Assembly: GCF_002161285.1 (NCBI RefSeq)
Contig: NZ_NFHH01000021.1
Coordinates: 1 to 64,000 of the forward strand
DNA length: 64,000 nt
Source: Blautia sp. An81
Lineage (GTDB): Bacteria; Bacillota; Clostridia; Lachnospirales; Lachnospiraceae
Reading direction: 5' to 3'
Made by a program: the position numbers and the translations under genes. The notes beneath the pieces were generated by a model that made no database searches, was not told the origin of the DNA, and saw nothing but the letters and a program-made list of their open reading frames with translations. Positions 16,234 through 24,521 of this stretch are shown piece after piece (within the stretch, counting starts at the first letter, position 1; the number at the start of each line of letters is the position of its first letter).

Positions 16234-17856
16234 GTGCGGATCGCTGTTTATGTGAGAAAGTCAAAATGGACAGGCAGAGGAGAGAGCATTGAAAATCAGA
16301 TCTTCCTGTGCCGGGAATACATAGAAAAATATATAGAAAATTCCCGGGAAGCCCAGATCCTGGTCTACAGGGACGAAGGGTTTTCCGGGAAGGACACCAA
16401 CAGGCCTCAGTTTCAGAAAATGTTAGCAGACATGAAACTAAGGCCTTTTCAGTATCTGGTCTGCTACCGGCTGGACCGTCTGGGAAGGAATCTGGCAGAT
16501 CTGGCTCTGCTCATTGAAAAGCTGAACCGGGAGCATACAGAATTTGTCAGTATCAGGGAACGTTTTGATACCTCCACCCCTATGGGAAAGGCCATGGTGT
16601 ATTTTTCCGGGGTTCTTGCCCAGATGGAGCGTGAGCAGATCGGAGAGCGGGTCCGGGACAATATGTATCTTCTTGCTAAGAGCGGGAGATGGCTGGGAGG
16701 AAATACACCTCTGGGCTTTCAGGTCCGGGAAAAGCTTTACGGAGAGGGGAAGCTTAAAAAGGCCTTTTATCTGGAAGTAAAGGAAAAAGAGGCAGAGATT
16801 CCCCGGCTCATCTTCCGGGAGTTTTTAGATTCCCATTCTCTGACTAAAACGGCAGAACTGCTGGTAGAAAGGCAGATTTTTACAAGAAGAGACAGAATTT
16901 ATACTCCTGAAGCCATAGGGGAAATCCTGGAAAATCCTGTATACTGTCAAAGCGGAGAGAAGGCTTATGAATATTTTGCTTCTCTGGGCTGCCAGATGGG
17001 GTTTTCCAGAGAGGAGATCAGAGAGGAAAAGGGGCTCATAAGCTATGGAAGAACGGTATCTTCCAGGTACCGGGGCCAGGAGGCGTCTCCACAGGAATGG
17101 ATCATCGCCCAGGGAGAACATGAAGGAATGATCTCACAGGAAGACTTTTTAAGAGTACAGAAGCTTCTGAAAAGACATCGCCTGGGAAAACCAGGGGAGG
17201 GCCGGGTCCAGAATGAAGCCTGTCTGCTGTCGGGATTTTTATTCTGTTCCTGCGGCTGCAGGATGCGTCCTAAATATTACAGAAGGGAGCAGATTACCAC
17301 AGAAGGACAGCGGAAATTTTCCTATCGGTGCCCCTGCCGGGATAAAACCAGAGGACGGGATTGTCAGGAGATCCCCCTTTTGGGGAATCTTGGAGACTGC
17401 CTGGTGTGGAAATTTCTCATGAAAAAGACAGGCGAAGAGTTTTCTCTGGAAGAAATCTTCCTGGAAATCAGAAGGCGAACGGAGAAGGAAAAATCCCGGG
17501 AAGGAGAATGGGAAAAGATACGGAAGGAAGCTCAGGGACTGGAGAGAGAAGCCCGGCGACTGACCCAGAGACTGGCAGAAACAGAAGATGGGGACCTGGC
17601 AGAATTTCTAAAAAAAGAGATTCAAAGCCGGCTGGCCCAGAGAGAATATTTGAGAGAAAAGGCGAATGGGGAAAAGAATTCTTTCAACAAGAAAGAGAGA
17701 GAAAACATTGCTCGCCGGTATTCGGACCCGAAATTTTTATCCTCATGTTTGTCTGTTCCAAATAAGCGGGCTTATCTGGGACTTTGGGCGGAGAAGCTCA
17801 TCTGGGAGGGAGGAGTGCTGAAACTTTACCTTTTTGTTTCTCCTGAACTGCCGTAG
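16234..17856 (+). CDS. Large serine recombinase (integrase of the element)
   Basis: A 540-residue site-specific recombinase. The resolvase catalytic domain is residues 1-150, with the nucleophile in YVRKS (Ser10) and the arginines of YRLDRLGR. The recombinase domain starts near 155 (RWLGGNTPLGF). A zinc ribbon near 330-380 has CSCGC and YRCPC...DC. A charged coiled coil follows (about 405-490). The start is GTG 16234 with AAGGGA upstream. It begins 27 bases after the desulfidase gene, so it is the last gene of the cargo operon. Its final codons form the right attP arm. Confidence 0.93.
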   Translation: MRIAVYVRKSKWTGRGESIENQIFLCREYIEKYIENSREAQILVYRDEGFSGKDTNRPQFQKMLADMKLRPFQYLVCYRLDRLGRNLADLALLIEKLNREHTEFVSIRERFDTSTPMGKAMVYFSGVLAQMEREQIGERVRDNMYLLAKSGRWLGGNTPLGFQVREKLYGEGKLKKAFYLEVKEKEAEIPRLIFREFLDSHSLTKTAELLVERQIFTRRDRIYTPEAIGEILENPVYCQSGEKAYEYFASLGCQMGFSREEIREEKGLISYGRTVSSRYRGQEASPQEWIIAQGEHEGMISQEDFLRVQKLLKRHRLGKPGEGRVQNEACLLSGFLFCSCGCRMRPKYYRREQITTEGQRKFSYRCPCRDKTRGRDCQEIPLLGNLGDCLVWKFLMKKTGEEFSLEEIFLEIRRRTEKEKSREGEWEKIRKEAQGLEREARRLTQRLAETEDGDLAEFLKKEIQSRLAQREYLREKANGEKNSFNKKERENIARRYSDPKFLSSCLSVPNKRAYLGLWAEKLIWEGGVLKLYLFVSPELP

Positions 17857-17863
17857 CATTACC
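17830..17863. other. Right attachment junction with attP arm
   Basis: The arm CTTTTTGTTTCTCCTG (17830-17845), 13 bases, then the core TTACC (17859-17863). With the left junction it rebuilds an attP of two near-perfect inverted arms around the core. The centre of symmetry falls on the TT of TTACC, a plausible crossover dinucleotide (AA on the gene strand). Confidence 0.8.
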
Positions 17864-18001
17864 GCAGCCTGAGGGACCTACCACGGCTACGAATTCTCCG
17901 GGATAAACCTGAAAAGATATATGAGAAAGGGCGGGAGTTTCCCCGGATTTTGTGTGATAAGCATAACTGATATCTTTAATTTCTAAAAGAGGTGCAGCCA
18001 T
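17859..18001 (-). pseudogene. N-terminal part of the interrupted ABC ATPase
   Basis: ATG at 18001 with AAGGAAG upstream opens MAAPLLEIKDISYAYHTK... and runs to FVAVVGPSGCG, the first 47 residues of a NitT/TauT ATPase including the first half of Walker A. The frame then enters element DNA (NATAVQEKQ...) and stops at 17798. With the fragment at 10746-11384 it makes a 258-residue ATPase of normal length. Confidence 0.9.
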
Positions 18002-18076
18002 AAGGCACTTCCTTTCCTGTGGGAACCAGAGTTCCTTTTTTGTCATATACCATATGATATGTGGATTTTCCGGTAC

Positions 18077-18105
18077 TTGACAAATATAGTACAAATTATT
18101 ATAGT
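18077..18105 (+). promoter_or_regulatory. Promoter of the lactate dehydrogenase gene
   Basis: TTGACA (18077-18082), 17 bases, TATAGT (18100-18105): a strong sigma-A promoter 55 bases before the start. The intergenic region must also hold the opposite-strand promoter of the broken ABC operon. Confidence 0.8.
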
Positions 18106-18159
18106 ATAGAAATAGAAAATGAGGAAATCCTTTTGATGACAATATAGGAGGTGCAGAAG

Positions 18160-19155
18160 ATGAAAATCTTATTTTTTGATACAAAAAGTTATGACAAGGA
18201 ATCTTTTGAAAAACAGGCACTTAATTATCCAGGTATTGAAATTGAATATCTGAAGACGGATCTGGCTCCGAAGACCGCTCCTCTGGCAAAAGGCTATGAT
18301 GCGGTATGCGCTTTTGTAAGTTCTGATGTTGGAACACAGACTATGGAAGTCCTTCATCAGGCAGGAGTAAAGCTGATTCTTATGCGCTGTGCCGGATTTA
18401 ACAATATAGACCTGGAAAAAGCAAAGGAATACGGCATTAAGGTCATGCGTGTGCCGGGGTACTCTCCGGAAGCTGTAGCAGAACATGCCATGACACTGGC
18501 TCTGTCGGTAAACCGCCGTATTCATAAGGCCTATGTGAAAGTTCGGGAAAATGACTTCAGCCTGGGGGGACTTATGGGCTTTAACTTCTACCAGAAAACC
18601 GCTGGTATCGTGGGAACAGGTAAGATCGGCGCTGCCATGGCAAGGATCTGCAGAGGCTTCGGTATGAAGGTTATTGCCTATGACGTATATGAAAATCCTT
18701 CTTTAAAGGATTTTGTGACTTATGTGTCCTTAGATGAACTGCTGGCACAGAGCGACCTGATCTCTCTTCACTGCCCGCTGATGGACAGCACCTATCATCT
18801 GATCAATAAAGATACTATTGCCAAGATGAAAGACGGTGTGATCCTGGTCAATACCTCCAGAGGCGGTCTGGTAAAGACCAACGATCTTATCGATGGAATC
18901 CGGGCCAGAAAATTTTCCGGCGTAGGACTGGATGTATATGAGGAAGAGACCAAGAATGTTTTCGAGGACCGTTCTGATGAGATTTTGGAACACTCCACCA
19001 CAGCCAGACTTCTTTCTTTCCCGAATGTTATGATCACTTCCCACCAGGGATTCTTTACCCAGGAAGCTCTGGAGGCTATTTCCAGAACTACTCTGGACAA
19101 TGCCGTGGCCTTTGAAAAAGGGGAGACTACAGGAAACGAAGTGGAGGCACAGTAG
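18160..19155 (+). CDS. ldhA: D-lactate dehydrogenase-type 2-hydroxyacid dehydrogenase
   Basis: A 331-residue NAD-dependent enzyme reducing pyruvate to D-lactate (or a close 2-keto acid). The nucleotide-binding GIVGTGKIGAAMARI is near residue 147, the substrate Arg is in VNTSRGGLV, the Glu in GVGLDVYEEE, and the catalytic His in VMITSHQGFFT. The CAGFNNIDL block near 76 is typical of D-LDH rather than of phosphoglycerate dehydrogenase. ATG 18160 is eight bases after AGGAGG; the GTG at 18151 overlaps that site. Confidence 0.85.
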   Translation: MKILFFDTKSYDKESFEKQALNYPGIEIEYLKTDLAPKTAPLAKGYDAVCAFVSSDVGTQTMEVLHQAGVKLILMRCAGFNNIDLEKAKEYGIKVMRVPGYSPEAVAEHAMTLALSVNRRIHKAYVKVRENDFSLGGLMGFNFYQKTAGIVGTGKIGAAMARICRGFGMKVIAYDVYENPSLKDFVTYVSLDELLAQSDLISLHCPLMDSTYHLINKDTIAKMKDGVILVNTSRGGLVKTNDLIDGIRARKFSGVGLDVYEEETKNVFEDRSDEILEHSTTARLLSFPNVMITSHQGFFTQEALEAISRTTLDNAVAFEKGETTGNEVEAQ

Positions 19156-19175
19156 AAAAAATATATTAATCATAG

Positions 19176-19228
19176 GGAGCTGCCGCATTAAATACTTAGG
19201 ATTCTGATTAATGCGTCAGCTCCTTTTT
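19176..19228 (+). terminator. Rho-independent terminator after ldhA
   Basis: GGAGCTGCCGCATTAA (19176-19191) pairs with TTAATGCGTCAGCTCC (19208-19223) with one bulge, followed by TTTTT. The queH start follows closely. Confidence 0.85.
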
Positions 19229-19240
19229 ACAGGAGAAGAT

Positions 19241-19885
19241 ATGAATAAAAGAAATTATCAGAAAGAACTGGAAAAGATCATAGAGGAAAATCAAAAAGAA
19301 GGCAGAGTTCCCCGGCTGTTCCTTCATAGCTGCTGCGCTCCCTGCAGCAGCTATGTGCTGGAATATTTAAGTCCGTATTTTGAAATTACAGATTTTTTCT
19401 ACAATCCCAATATTTCCCCCAGAGAAGAATATGACAAAAGGACCAGAGAGCTTCAGCGGCTCATTGAGGAAATGCCTTTTCTCCATAAGCCCAGGTTTGT
19501 AGAAGGGAAATACGACCCTCAGGAGTTCTTTCAGATGGCAAAAGGTCTGGAAGAAGCGCCGGAGGGAGGGGAGAGATGCTTTAAGTGTTACCGGCTCCGG
19601 CTGGAAGAGGCGGCCAAAATGGCTTCCAGGGGAGGCTACGATTATTTCACCACCACCCTTACCATCAGTCCCTTAAAAAATGCCCAGAAGCTCAATGAAA
19701 TCGGAGAAGAACTGGAGCAGATTTATCATGTGAAGCATCTTCCTTCGGACTTTAAGAAGAAAAACGGCTACAAGCGTTCCACAGAGCTTTCCAGGGAATA
19801 TGGTTTATACCGTCAGGACTACTGCGGCTGTGTCTTTTCTAAAATGGAACGGGAGAGACAAAAAGCGGACAGTCAGCAGCAGTAA
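19241..19885 (+). CDS. queH: Epoxyqueuosine reductase QueH
   Basis: A 214-residue enzyme for the last step of queuosine tRNA modification, replacing QueG in many anaerobes. Family Cys motifs are present: HSCCAPCSSYV near residue 29, RCFKCYRLRL near 107, and the C-terminal YCGCVFS; these bind metal and a 4Fe-4S cluster. ATG 19241 follows AGGAGA closely; the frame start at 19211 lies inside the preceding terminator and is rejected. Confidence 0.9.
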   Translation: MNKRNYQKELEKIIEENQKEGRVPRLFLHSCCAPCSSYVLEYLSPYFEITDFFYNPNISPREEYDKRTRELQRLIEEMPFLHKPRFVEGKYDPQEFFQMAKGLEEAPEGGERCFKCYRLRLEEAAKMASRGGYDYFTTTLTISPLKNAQKLNEIGEELEQIYHVKHLPSDFKKKNGYKRSTELSREYGLYRQDYCGCVFSKMERERQKADSQQQ

Positions 19886-19997
19886 AGGGCGAAGCATTCC
19901 GGAAATGGAGGAGCTGCCAGAGGAAAAGTCTTGCGGTTAATACTATAAAGTGATAAAATTTTACAGAAGTTAAAAACAAAAGAAATGAGGATAGAAT

Positions 19998-21380
19998 ATG
20001 GCACAGTTATGGGGAGGCCGTTTCACCAAGGAGACGGATCAGTTAGTATATAATTTTAACGCTTCACTTGGTTTCGATCAGAAGCTTTATAAACAGGATA
20101 TTACCGGAAGTATGGCCCATGCTTCTATGCTGGCAAAGCAGGGAATTCTTACGGACGAGGAAAAAGAGGAGATCCTGGACGGACTGAAAGGGATCTTAAA
20201 GGATATTGAAGAGGGAAAACTTTTATTTTCCCCGGAGTATGAGGACATTCACAGCTTTGTGGAAGCAAATCTCATTGACCGGAAAGGGGATGTGGGAAAG
20301 AAGCTCCATACAGGAAGAAGCCGGAATGACCAGGTGGCCCTGGATATGAAAATGTATGTCCGGGACGAGATAAAAGAAATGGATCTGCTGTTAAAGGAAC
20401 TGCTGGAATCTCTTCTGAAGATCATGGAGGAAAACCTTCACACTTATATGCCGGGCTTTACCCATCTTCAGAAGGCCCAGCCGGTAACTCTGGCCCATCA
20501 TTTCGGGGCGTATTTTGAAATGTTTAAGAGGGACAGAAGCCGCCTGGCCGATACAGGAAAAAGGCTGAATCTCTGCCCTCTGGGAAGCGGCGCCCTGGCA
20601 GGGACCACTTATCCTCTGGACCGGGAGTATACGGCCAAAGCTCTGGGCTTTGACGGCCCTACCCTGAACAGCATGGACTCTGTATCGGACAGAGATTACC
20701 TTATTGAAGTTCTTTCCGATATGTCTCTGATCATGATGCATTTAAGCCGATTCTGCGAGGAAATCATTCTGTGGAATTCTAACGAGTACCAGTTTGTAGA
20801 GATTGATGACGGTTACAGCACCGGAAGCAGTATCATGCCCCAGAAGAAAAATCCGGATATTGCAGAGCTGGTAAGAGGAAAGACCGGAAGAGTTTACGGA
20901 GCCCTGATGTCCATGCTCACTACCATGAAAGGCATTCCTCTGGCATATAATAAGGATATGCAGGAGGATAAAGAGTTTACTTTTGACGCCATTGACACGG
21001 TAAAAGGCTGCATCGCTCTGTTTAACGGCATGGTTTCTACCATGGAATTTAAGAAAGAAAATATGGAGAGAAGCGCCAAAAACGGATTTACCAACGCTAC
21101 AGATGCGGCAGATTATCTGGTAAATCACGGGGTGCCTTTCCGTGATGCTCACGGGATTGTGGGTCAGCTTGTCCTTCACTGCATTGAGAAAAACATTTCA
21201 CTGGATGAGATGTCCCTGGAGGAATATAAAGCCATCAGTCCGGTGTTTGAGGAAGATATTTATGAGGCCATCAGCATGAAGAACTGTGTGGAGAAACGAA
21301 ATACTATCGGGGCCCCGGGTACAGAAGCCATGAAACAGGTAATCGAGCTTCATAAAAAATATTTGAAAGAAAATTCTTGA
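19998..21380 (+). CDS. argH: Argininosuccinate lyase
   Basis: A 460-residue enzyme that splits argininosuccinate to arginine and fumarate, the last step of arginine synthesis. The N-terminus LWGGRFTKETD is typical, HTGRSRNDQVA is near residue 100, and the fumarase-superfamily signature GSSIMPQKKNP is near 276. Full length and intact. AATGAGGA lies before the ATG. No argG is adjacent; the next gene is asd, with its own promoter inside the end of argH. Confidence 0.95.
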   Translation: MAQLWGGRFTKETDQLVYNFNASLGFDQKLYKQDITGSMAHASMLAKQGILTDEEKEEILDGLKGILKDIEEGKLLFSPEYEDIHSFVEANLIDRKGDVGKKLHTGRSRNDQVALDMKMYVRDEIKEMDLLLKELLESLLKIMEENLHTYMPGFTHLQKAQPVTLAHHFGAYFEMFKRDRSRLADTGKRLNLCPLGSGALAGTTYPLDREYTAKALGFDGPTLNSMDSVSDRDYLIEVLSDMSLIMMHLSRFCEEIILWNSNEYQFVEIDDGYSTGSSIMPQKKNPDIAELVRGKTGRVYGALMSMLTTMKGIPLAYNKDMQEDKEFTFDAIDTVKGCIALFNGMVSTMEFKKENMERSAKNGFTNATDAADYLVNHGVPFRDAHGIVGQLVLHCIEKNISLDEMSLEEYKAISPVFEEDIYEAISMKNCVEKRNTIGAPGTEAMKQVIELHKKYLKENS

Positions 21381-21404
21381 CTTTTCTGAAAAGTTTGATA
21401 TATT
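21377..21404 (+). promoter_or_regulatory. asd promoter
   Basis: TTGACT (21377-21382) overlaps the argH stop codon; 16 bases later TATATT (21399-21404) serves as -10. About 70 bases of leader follow before asd, with no clear terminator for argH. Confidence 0.6.
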
Positions 21405-21472
21405 AGAATCTATGAAAAATGTATGCGGAAAGAAGACATATGTCTTTCTGGGAAAGGATAGAGGGCTAAAAT

Positions 21473-22558
21473 ATGAGTGAGAAATTAAGAGTTGGAATTT
21501 TAGGTGCTACAGGAATGGTTGGACAGAGATTTATTTCTCTTCTGGAAAATCACCCCTGGTTTGAGGTTGTAACTGTGGCAGCCAGTGCAAGAAGTGCAGG
21601 AAAAACCTATGAGGAAGCAGTAGGCGGACGCTGGAAAATGGATACACCTATGCCGGAAGCAGTAAAAAAGCTGGTTGTGATGAATGTATCCGAGGTAGAG
21701 AAGGTAGCTTCTACTGTAGACTTTGTATTCTCTGCAGTGGATATGTCCAAAGAGGAAATAAAAGCTATTGAAGAAGAGTATGCAAAGACAGAAACCCCAG
21801 TTGTTTCTAACAACAGTGCACACAGATGGACTCCCGACGTGCCAATGGTAGTGCCGGAGATCAATCCTCAGCATTTTGAAGTGATCAAATATCAGAAAGA
21901 GCGTCTGGGAACCACCAGAGGATTTGTTGCTGTTAAGCCAAACTGCTCGATCCAGAGCTACGCGCCGGTGCTTACTGCATGGAAAGAGTTTGAACCATAT
22001 GAAGTAGTGGCAACTACATATCAGGCAATCTCCGGAGCCGGAAAAACTTTTAAAGACTGGCCGGAGATGGTGGAAAACATTATCCCTTATATCGGAGGAG
22101 AGGAAGAAAAGAGCGAGATGGAGCCTCTTCGTCTCTGGGGCGAGATCAAAGATGGTCAGATCGTTCCAGCCAAAGAGCCGGTGATCACCTGTCAGTGTGT
22201 TCGTGTTCCTGTCTTAAATGGACATACTGCAGCAGTTTTTGTGAAGTTCCGGAAGAAACCTACCAAAGAGCAGCTTATCGAGAAGCTGGTAAACTTTAAA
22301 GGAGTTCCTCAGGAACTGGAGCTGCCAAGTGCGCCTAAGCAGTTCATCCAGTATATGGAAGAGGAGAACCGTCCTCAGGTAAAGGCAGATGTAGACTATG
22401 AGAGGGGAATGGGAATTTCTGTAGGCCGTCTGAGAGAGGACAAGGTTTACGATTTCAAATTTATCGGTTTATCCCACAATACAGTCCGCGGAGCAGCAGG
22501 CGGCGCTGTACTGTGTGCAGAGACTCTGAAAGCTCAGGGATACATTACCAAGAAGTAA
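21473..22558 (+). CDS. asd: Aspartate-semialdehyde dehydrogenase
   Basis: A 361-residue NADPH enzyme making aspartate semialdehyde for lysine, threonine and methionine synthesis and the cell wall. The NADP fold GATGMVGQRF lies at residues 10-19. The catalytic Cys is in KPNCSIQSYAP near 158, and a conserved His is in CVRVPVLNGHTAAV near 245. Length and motifs match the archaeal/fungal-like subtype found in Clostridia. GAAAGG precedes the start at a distance. Confidence 0.93.
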   Translation: MSEKLRVGILGATGMVGQRFISLLENHPWFEVVTVAASARSAGKTYEEAVGGRWKMDTPMPEAVKKLVVMNVSEVEKVASTVDFVFSAVDMSKEEIKAIEEEYAKTETPVVSNNSAHRWTPDVPMVVPEINPQHFEVIKYQKERLGTTRGFVAVKPNCSIQSYAPVLTAWKEFEPYEVVATTYQAISGAGKTFKDWPEMVENIIPYIGGEEEKSEMEPLRLWGEIKDGQIVPAKEPVITCQCVRVPVLNGHTAAVFVKFRKKPTKEQLIEKLVNFKGVPQELELPSAPKQFIQYMEEENRPQVKADVDYERGMGISVGRLREDKVYDFKFIGLSHNTVRGAAGGAVLCAETLKAQGYITKK

Positions 22559-22579
22559 GAGGACTACAGGGAAAATACT

Positions 22580-23368
22580 ATGAAAGCAATTATGCTGGTA
22601 GAAAATCAGTCCGTGGGTGAGTGTAAGGCCGCCCACGGGCTTTCTCTTTACATAGAGACCCCGGATCACAGGCTGCTCTTTGATCTGGGACCGGACCGTA
22701 CCTTTTTGGAAAATGCCGGGAAACTGGGAATCAATCTGGAAAAAGTAGATACTGTGATCATTTCCCATGGCCATTATGACCATGGAGGCGGTCTGGAAGA
22801 ATTTTTGAAGCTCAATTCCAAAGCCAGAGTCTATATACAGAAAAAGGCCTTTGAGCCCCATTATTCCACAGCTCAGGGAAAAGCAAGGAATATCGGACTG
22901 AAGCCGGAGTTGGCCAGTCATCCCCAGGTCCTACTGCTGGAAGGAGATTTTCAGATTGACCAGGAGCTGGAACTATTTACCGTCACAGGTCAGGAAAAAT
23001 GCCATTCCCAGGCCAATGACGTCCTACTGGATGAGAAGGGGAGAGACGCCTTTGCCCATGAGCAGAATCTCCTCATCCACGGTGAGAATCCTGTACTTAT
23101 TATGGGCTGCGGACATAAGGGAGTAGTAAATATCATGGAAAAAGCTTCCAAGTGGAATCCCAAGGTGTGTATCGGCGGATTTCATCTGAATATCCCCGCC
23201 ACAGGAAAGGCAGTTCCCCCAAATGTTCTGGAGGAGATCGCAGGCCAACTGAAAAAATACGATACAAAGTTCTATACCTGCCACTGCACCGGCCAGGAAG
23301 CCTATGATTATCTGGCCCAGAGAATGAAAATCCAGTATCTGCGCTGCGGAGAAGGGCTGGAAATATAA
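22580..23368 (+). CDS. MBL-fold metallohydrolase
   Basis: A 262-residue metallo-beta-lactamase-fold protein. The metal motif SHGHYDHGG is near residue 63, a GCGHKG block near 177, a late His in IGGFHLN, and CHCTG near 237. This layout resembles the group annotated as 7,8-dihydropterin-6-methyl-4-(beta-D-ribofuranosyl)aminobenzene-5'-phosphate synthase-like; in bacteria the substrate is mostly unknown. It starts 21 bases after asd, likely in the same transcript. Confidence 0.75.
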   Translation: MKAIMLVENQSVGECKAAHGLSLYIETPDHRLLFDLGPDRTFLENAGKLGINLEKVDTVIISHGHYDHGGGLEEFLKLNSKARVYIQKKAFEPHYSTAQGKARNIGLKPELASHPQVLLLEGDFQIDQELELFTVTGQEKCHSQANDVLLDEKGRDAFAHEQNLLIHGENPVLIMGCGHKGVVNIMEKASKWNPKVCIGGFHLNIPATGKAVPPNVLEEIAGQLKKYDTKFYTCHCTGQEAYDYLAQRMKIQYLRCGEGLEI

Positions 23369-23653
23369 TCGGGTATCGGGATTTTAAAAGCTTTGCAGTA
23401 TATAGGAATTATAGGGGGCCGAGCATACAGGGGCGTACCGGTGGAAATTGGATTTTATCACGAAATTTTATTGGGGTTCTTCCTGGAGTTCTGACTGTGG
23501 CAGCATGGGTGGCAGCCTTTATCGTAAGTGTTGGACTGGCACAATTTACAGTTCATAAGATAGAGGAGACAGACTTCTAGAAGAATAACGTCATAAGAAA
23601 AATAATTCTGGCAGAAGTCTGTTTTGTGCCGATTTCATTTTAAGGAGATGAAC
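23369..23653 (+). other. Gap with a transporter-like gene remnant and a hairpin
   Basis: A stop-free frame from about 23384 to the stop at 23578-23580 ends SRNFIGVLPGVLT, then a membrane-like stretch TVAAWVAAFIVSVGLA and HKIEETDF. It has no plausible start codon or ribosome site, so it looks like the C-terminal end of a lost membrane protein. ACAGACTTCT (23569-23578) pairs with AGAAGTCTGT (23613-23622), then TTTTG: a possible terminator over the remnant's end. Confidence 0.35.
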
Positions 23654-24403
23654 ATGAGAAAAAACAAATACATTCCAATCGTTACCCTGCTCCTTATATT
23701 TCTTCTTGCAGCACCTGTCTGGGGAAGAGCAGGAGGAGGGGGAAGCTCCGGAGGCGGCGGCTCCTCAGGAGGGGGCAGTTACAGCAGCCACAGCAGTTAT
23801 CGTAGTGGAAGCAGCAGAGGTTCCAGCCTTGCAGGGTTTATCATGCAGGCTGGCATTATGGTCTTTGCAGCCAGCGGCGGCACCATTATCCTGATCCGAA
23901 AAGCAAGGGCAGCCAGAGCAAAGAGCTGGAAAGCTATGGAAATTTTCTCCCAGCTGGGAGATAACTGGGATTATCGGGAGGTCCAGAAGCAGGTAGAAGA
24001 GACCTATTTCCAGGTGCAGGAATGCTGGCGGCGGATGGATGCGGCTTACGGCGCACCCTATCTCAGTGAAGACATGCTGGAAGAATTTAACAGTAAGCTC
24101 CAGTGGATGCAGGTCCGGGGAGAGGCGGTGATCCAGAAAAACGTAAAACTTTTAAGCGCCATGCCCGTGTATGTAGAAGACAATCCAGGAGAAGAATATG
24201 ATATGATCTGGTATCTGATCCATGGGAAAATGATCGGTTATTACATAGATACAAAAACCAGAAAGGTAATCCGGGGAAATACCAGGCCGGAAGCTTTCTT
24301 TGAATATTGGAAGTTTGTTTACCGGGGAGAACGGTGGGTGCTTCAGGAGATCAGACAGAAAGAAGAGATGGATATAGATGCCCTGTCTCAGGGAATACTA
24401 TGA
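23654..24403 (+). CDS. Tim44-like domain membrane protein
   Basis: A 249-residue protein. A signal-type N-terminus (IPIVTLLLIFLLAAPVWG) is followed by a Gly/Ser-rich low-complexity stretch (GGGGSSGGGG...), a second membrane helix near 60-80, and a Tim44-like domain (about residues 100-245, WDYREVQKQVEETYFQVQE). Such proteins are poorly understood; the Tim44 fold may sit on the inner membrane face. ATG 23654 is six bases after AAGGAG; ATG 23648 abuts it. Confidence 0.7.
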   Translation: MRKNKYIPIVTLLLIFLLAAPVWGRAGGGGSSGGGGSSGGGSYSSHSSYRSGSSRGSSLAGFIMQAGIMVFAASGGTIILIRKARAARAKSWKAMEIFSQLGDNWDYREVQKQVEETYFQVQECWRRMDAAYGAPYLSEDMLEEFNSKLQWMQVRGEAVIQKNVKLLSAMPVYVEDNPGEEYDMIWYLIHGKMIGYYIDTKTRKVIRGNTRPEAFFEYWKFVYRGERWVLQEIRQKEEMDIDALSQGIL

Positions 24404-24521
24404 AATATTGGCAGCAGGTGGGTCTGAGAAATTTATCCGTAAATCTTAAGGAAAAAAAGATAGACCTGACCTGCTGTATAGTCTATAATCAACTAGAAAT
24501 CTTACATGAAAGGAAACGACT

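Larger units (their letters stand above)
11380..17863 (+). mobile_element. Integrative element in an ABC ATPase Walker A site (large serine recombinase type)
   Basis: A roughly 6.48 kb segment bounded by TTACC at 11380-11384 and 17859-17863. On the gene strand the right flank reads ...PSGCGGT, interrupted in the glycine-lysine codons, and the left flank resumes AAATCTACC. Joining the flanks at GGTAA gives GPSGCGKSTLL without loss or gain. Inside are, in order: a small ORF, a membrane protein, a LysE exporter (minus), an XRE-cupin regulator, a PfkB kinase, a cysteine-desulfidase-type enzyme, and the recombinase, which ends three bases before the right core. Codon use resembles the host, suggesting exchange within the family. 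There are no transfer genes, so it would be mobilised by others. Confidence 0.9.

Noticed and set aside
17798-18220. A 140-residue protein on the minus strand
   Set aside because: Only residues from the ATG at 18001 look like a protein; upstream is promoter DNA and downstream is element DNA.
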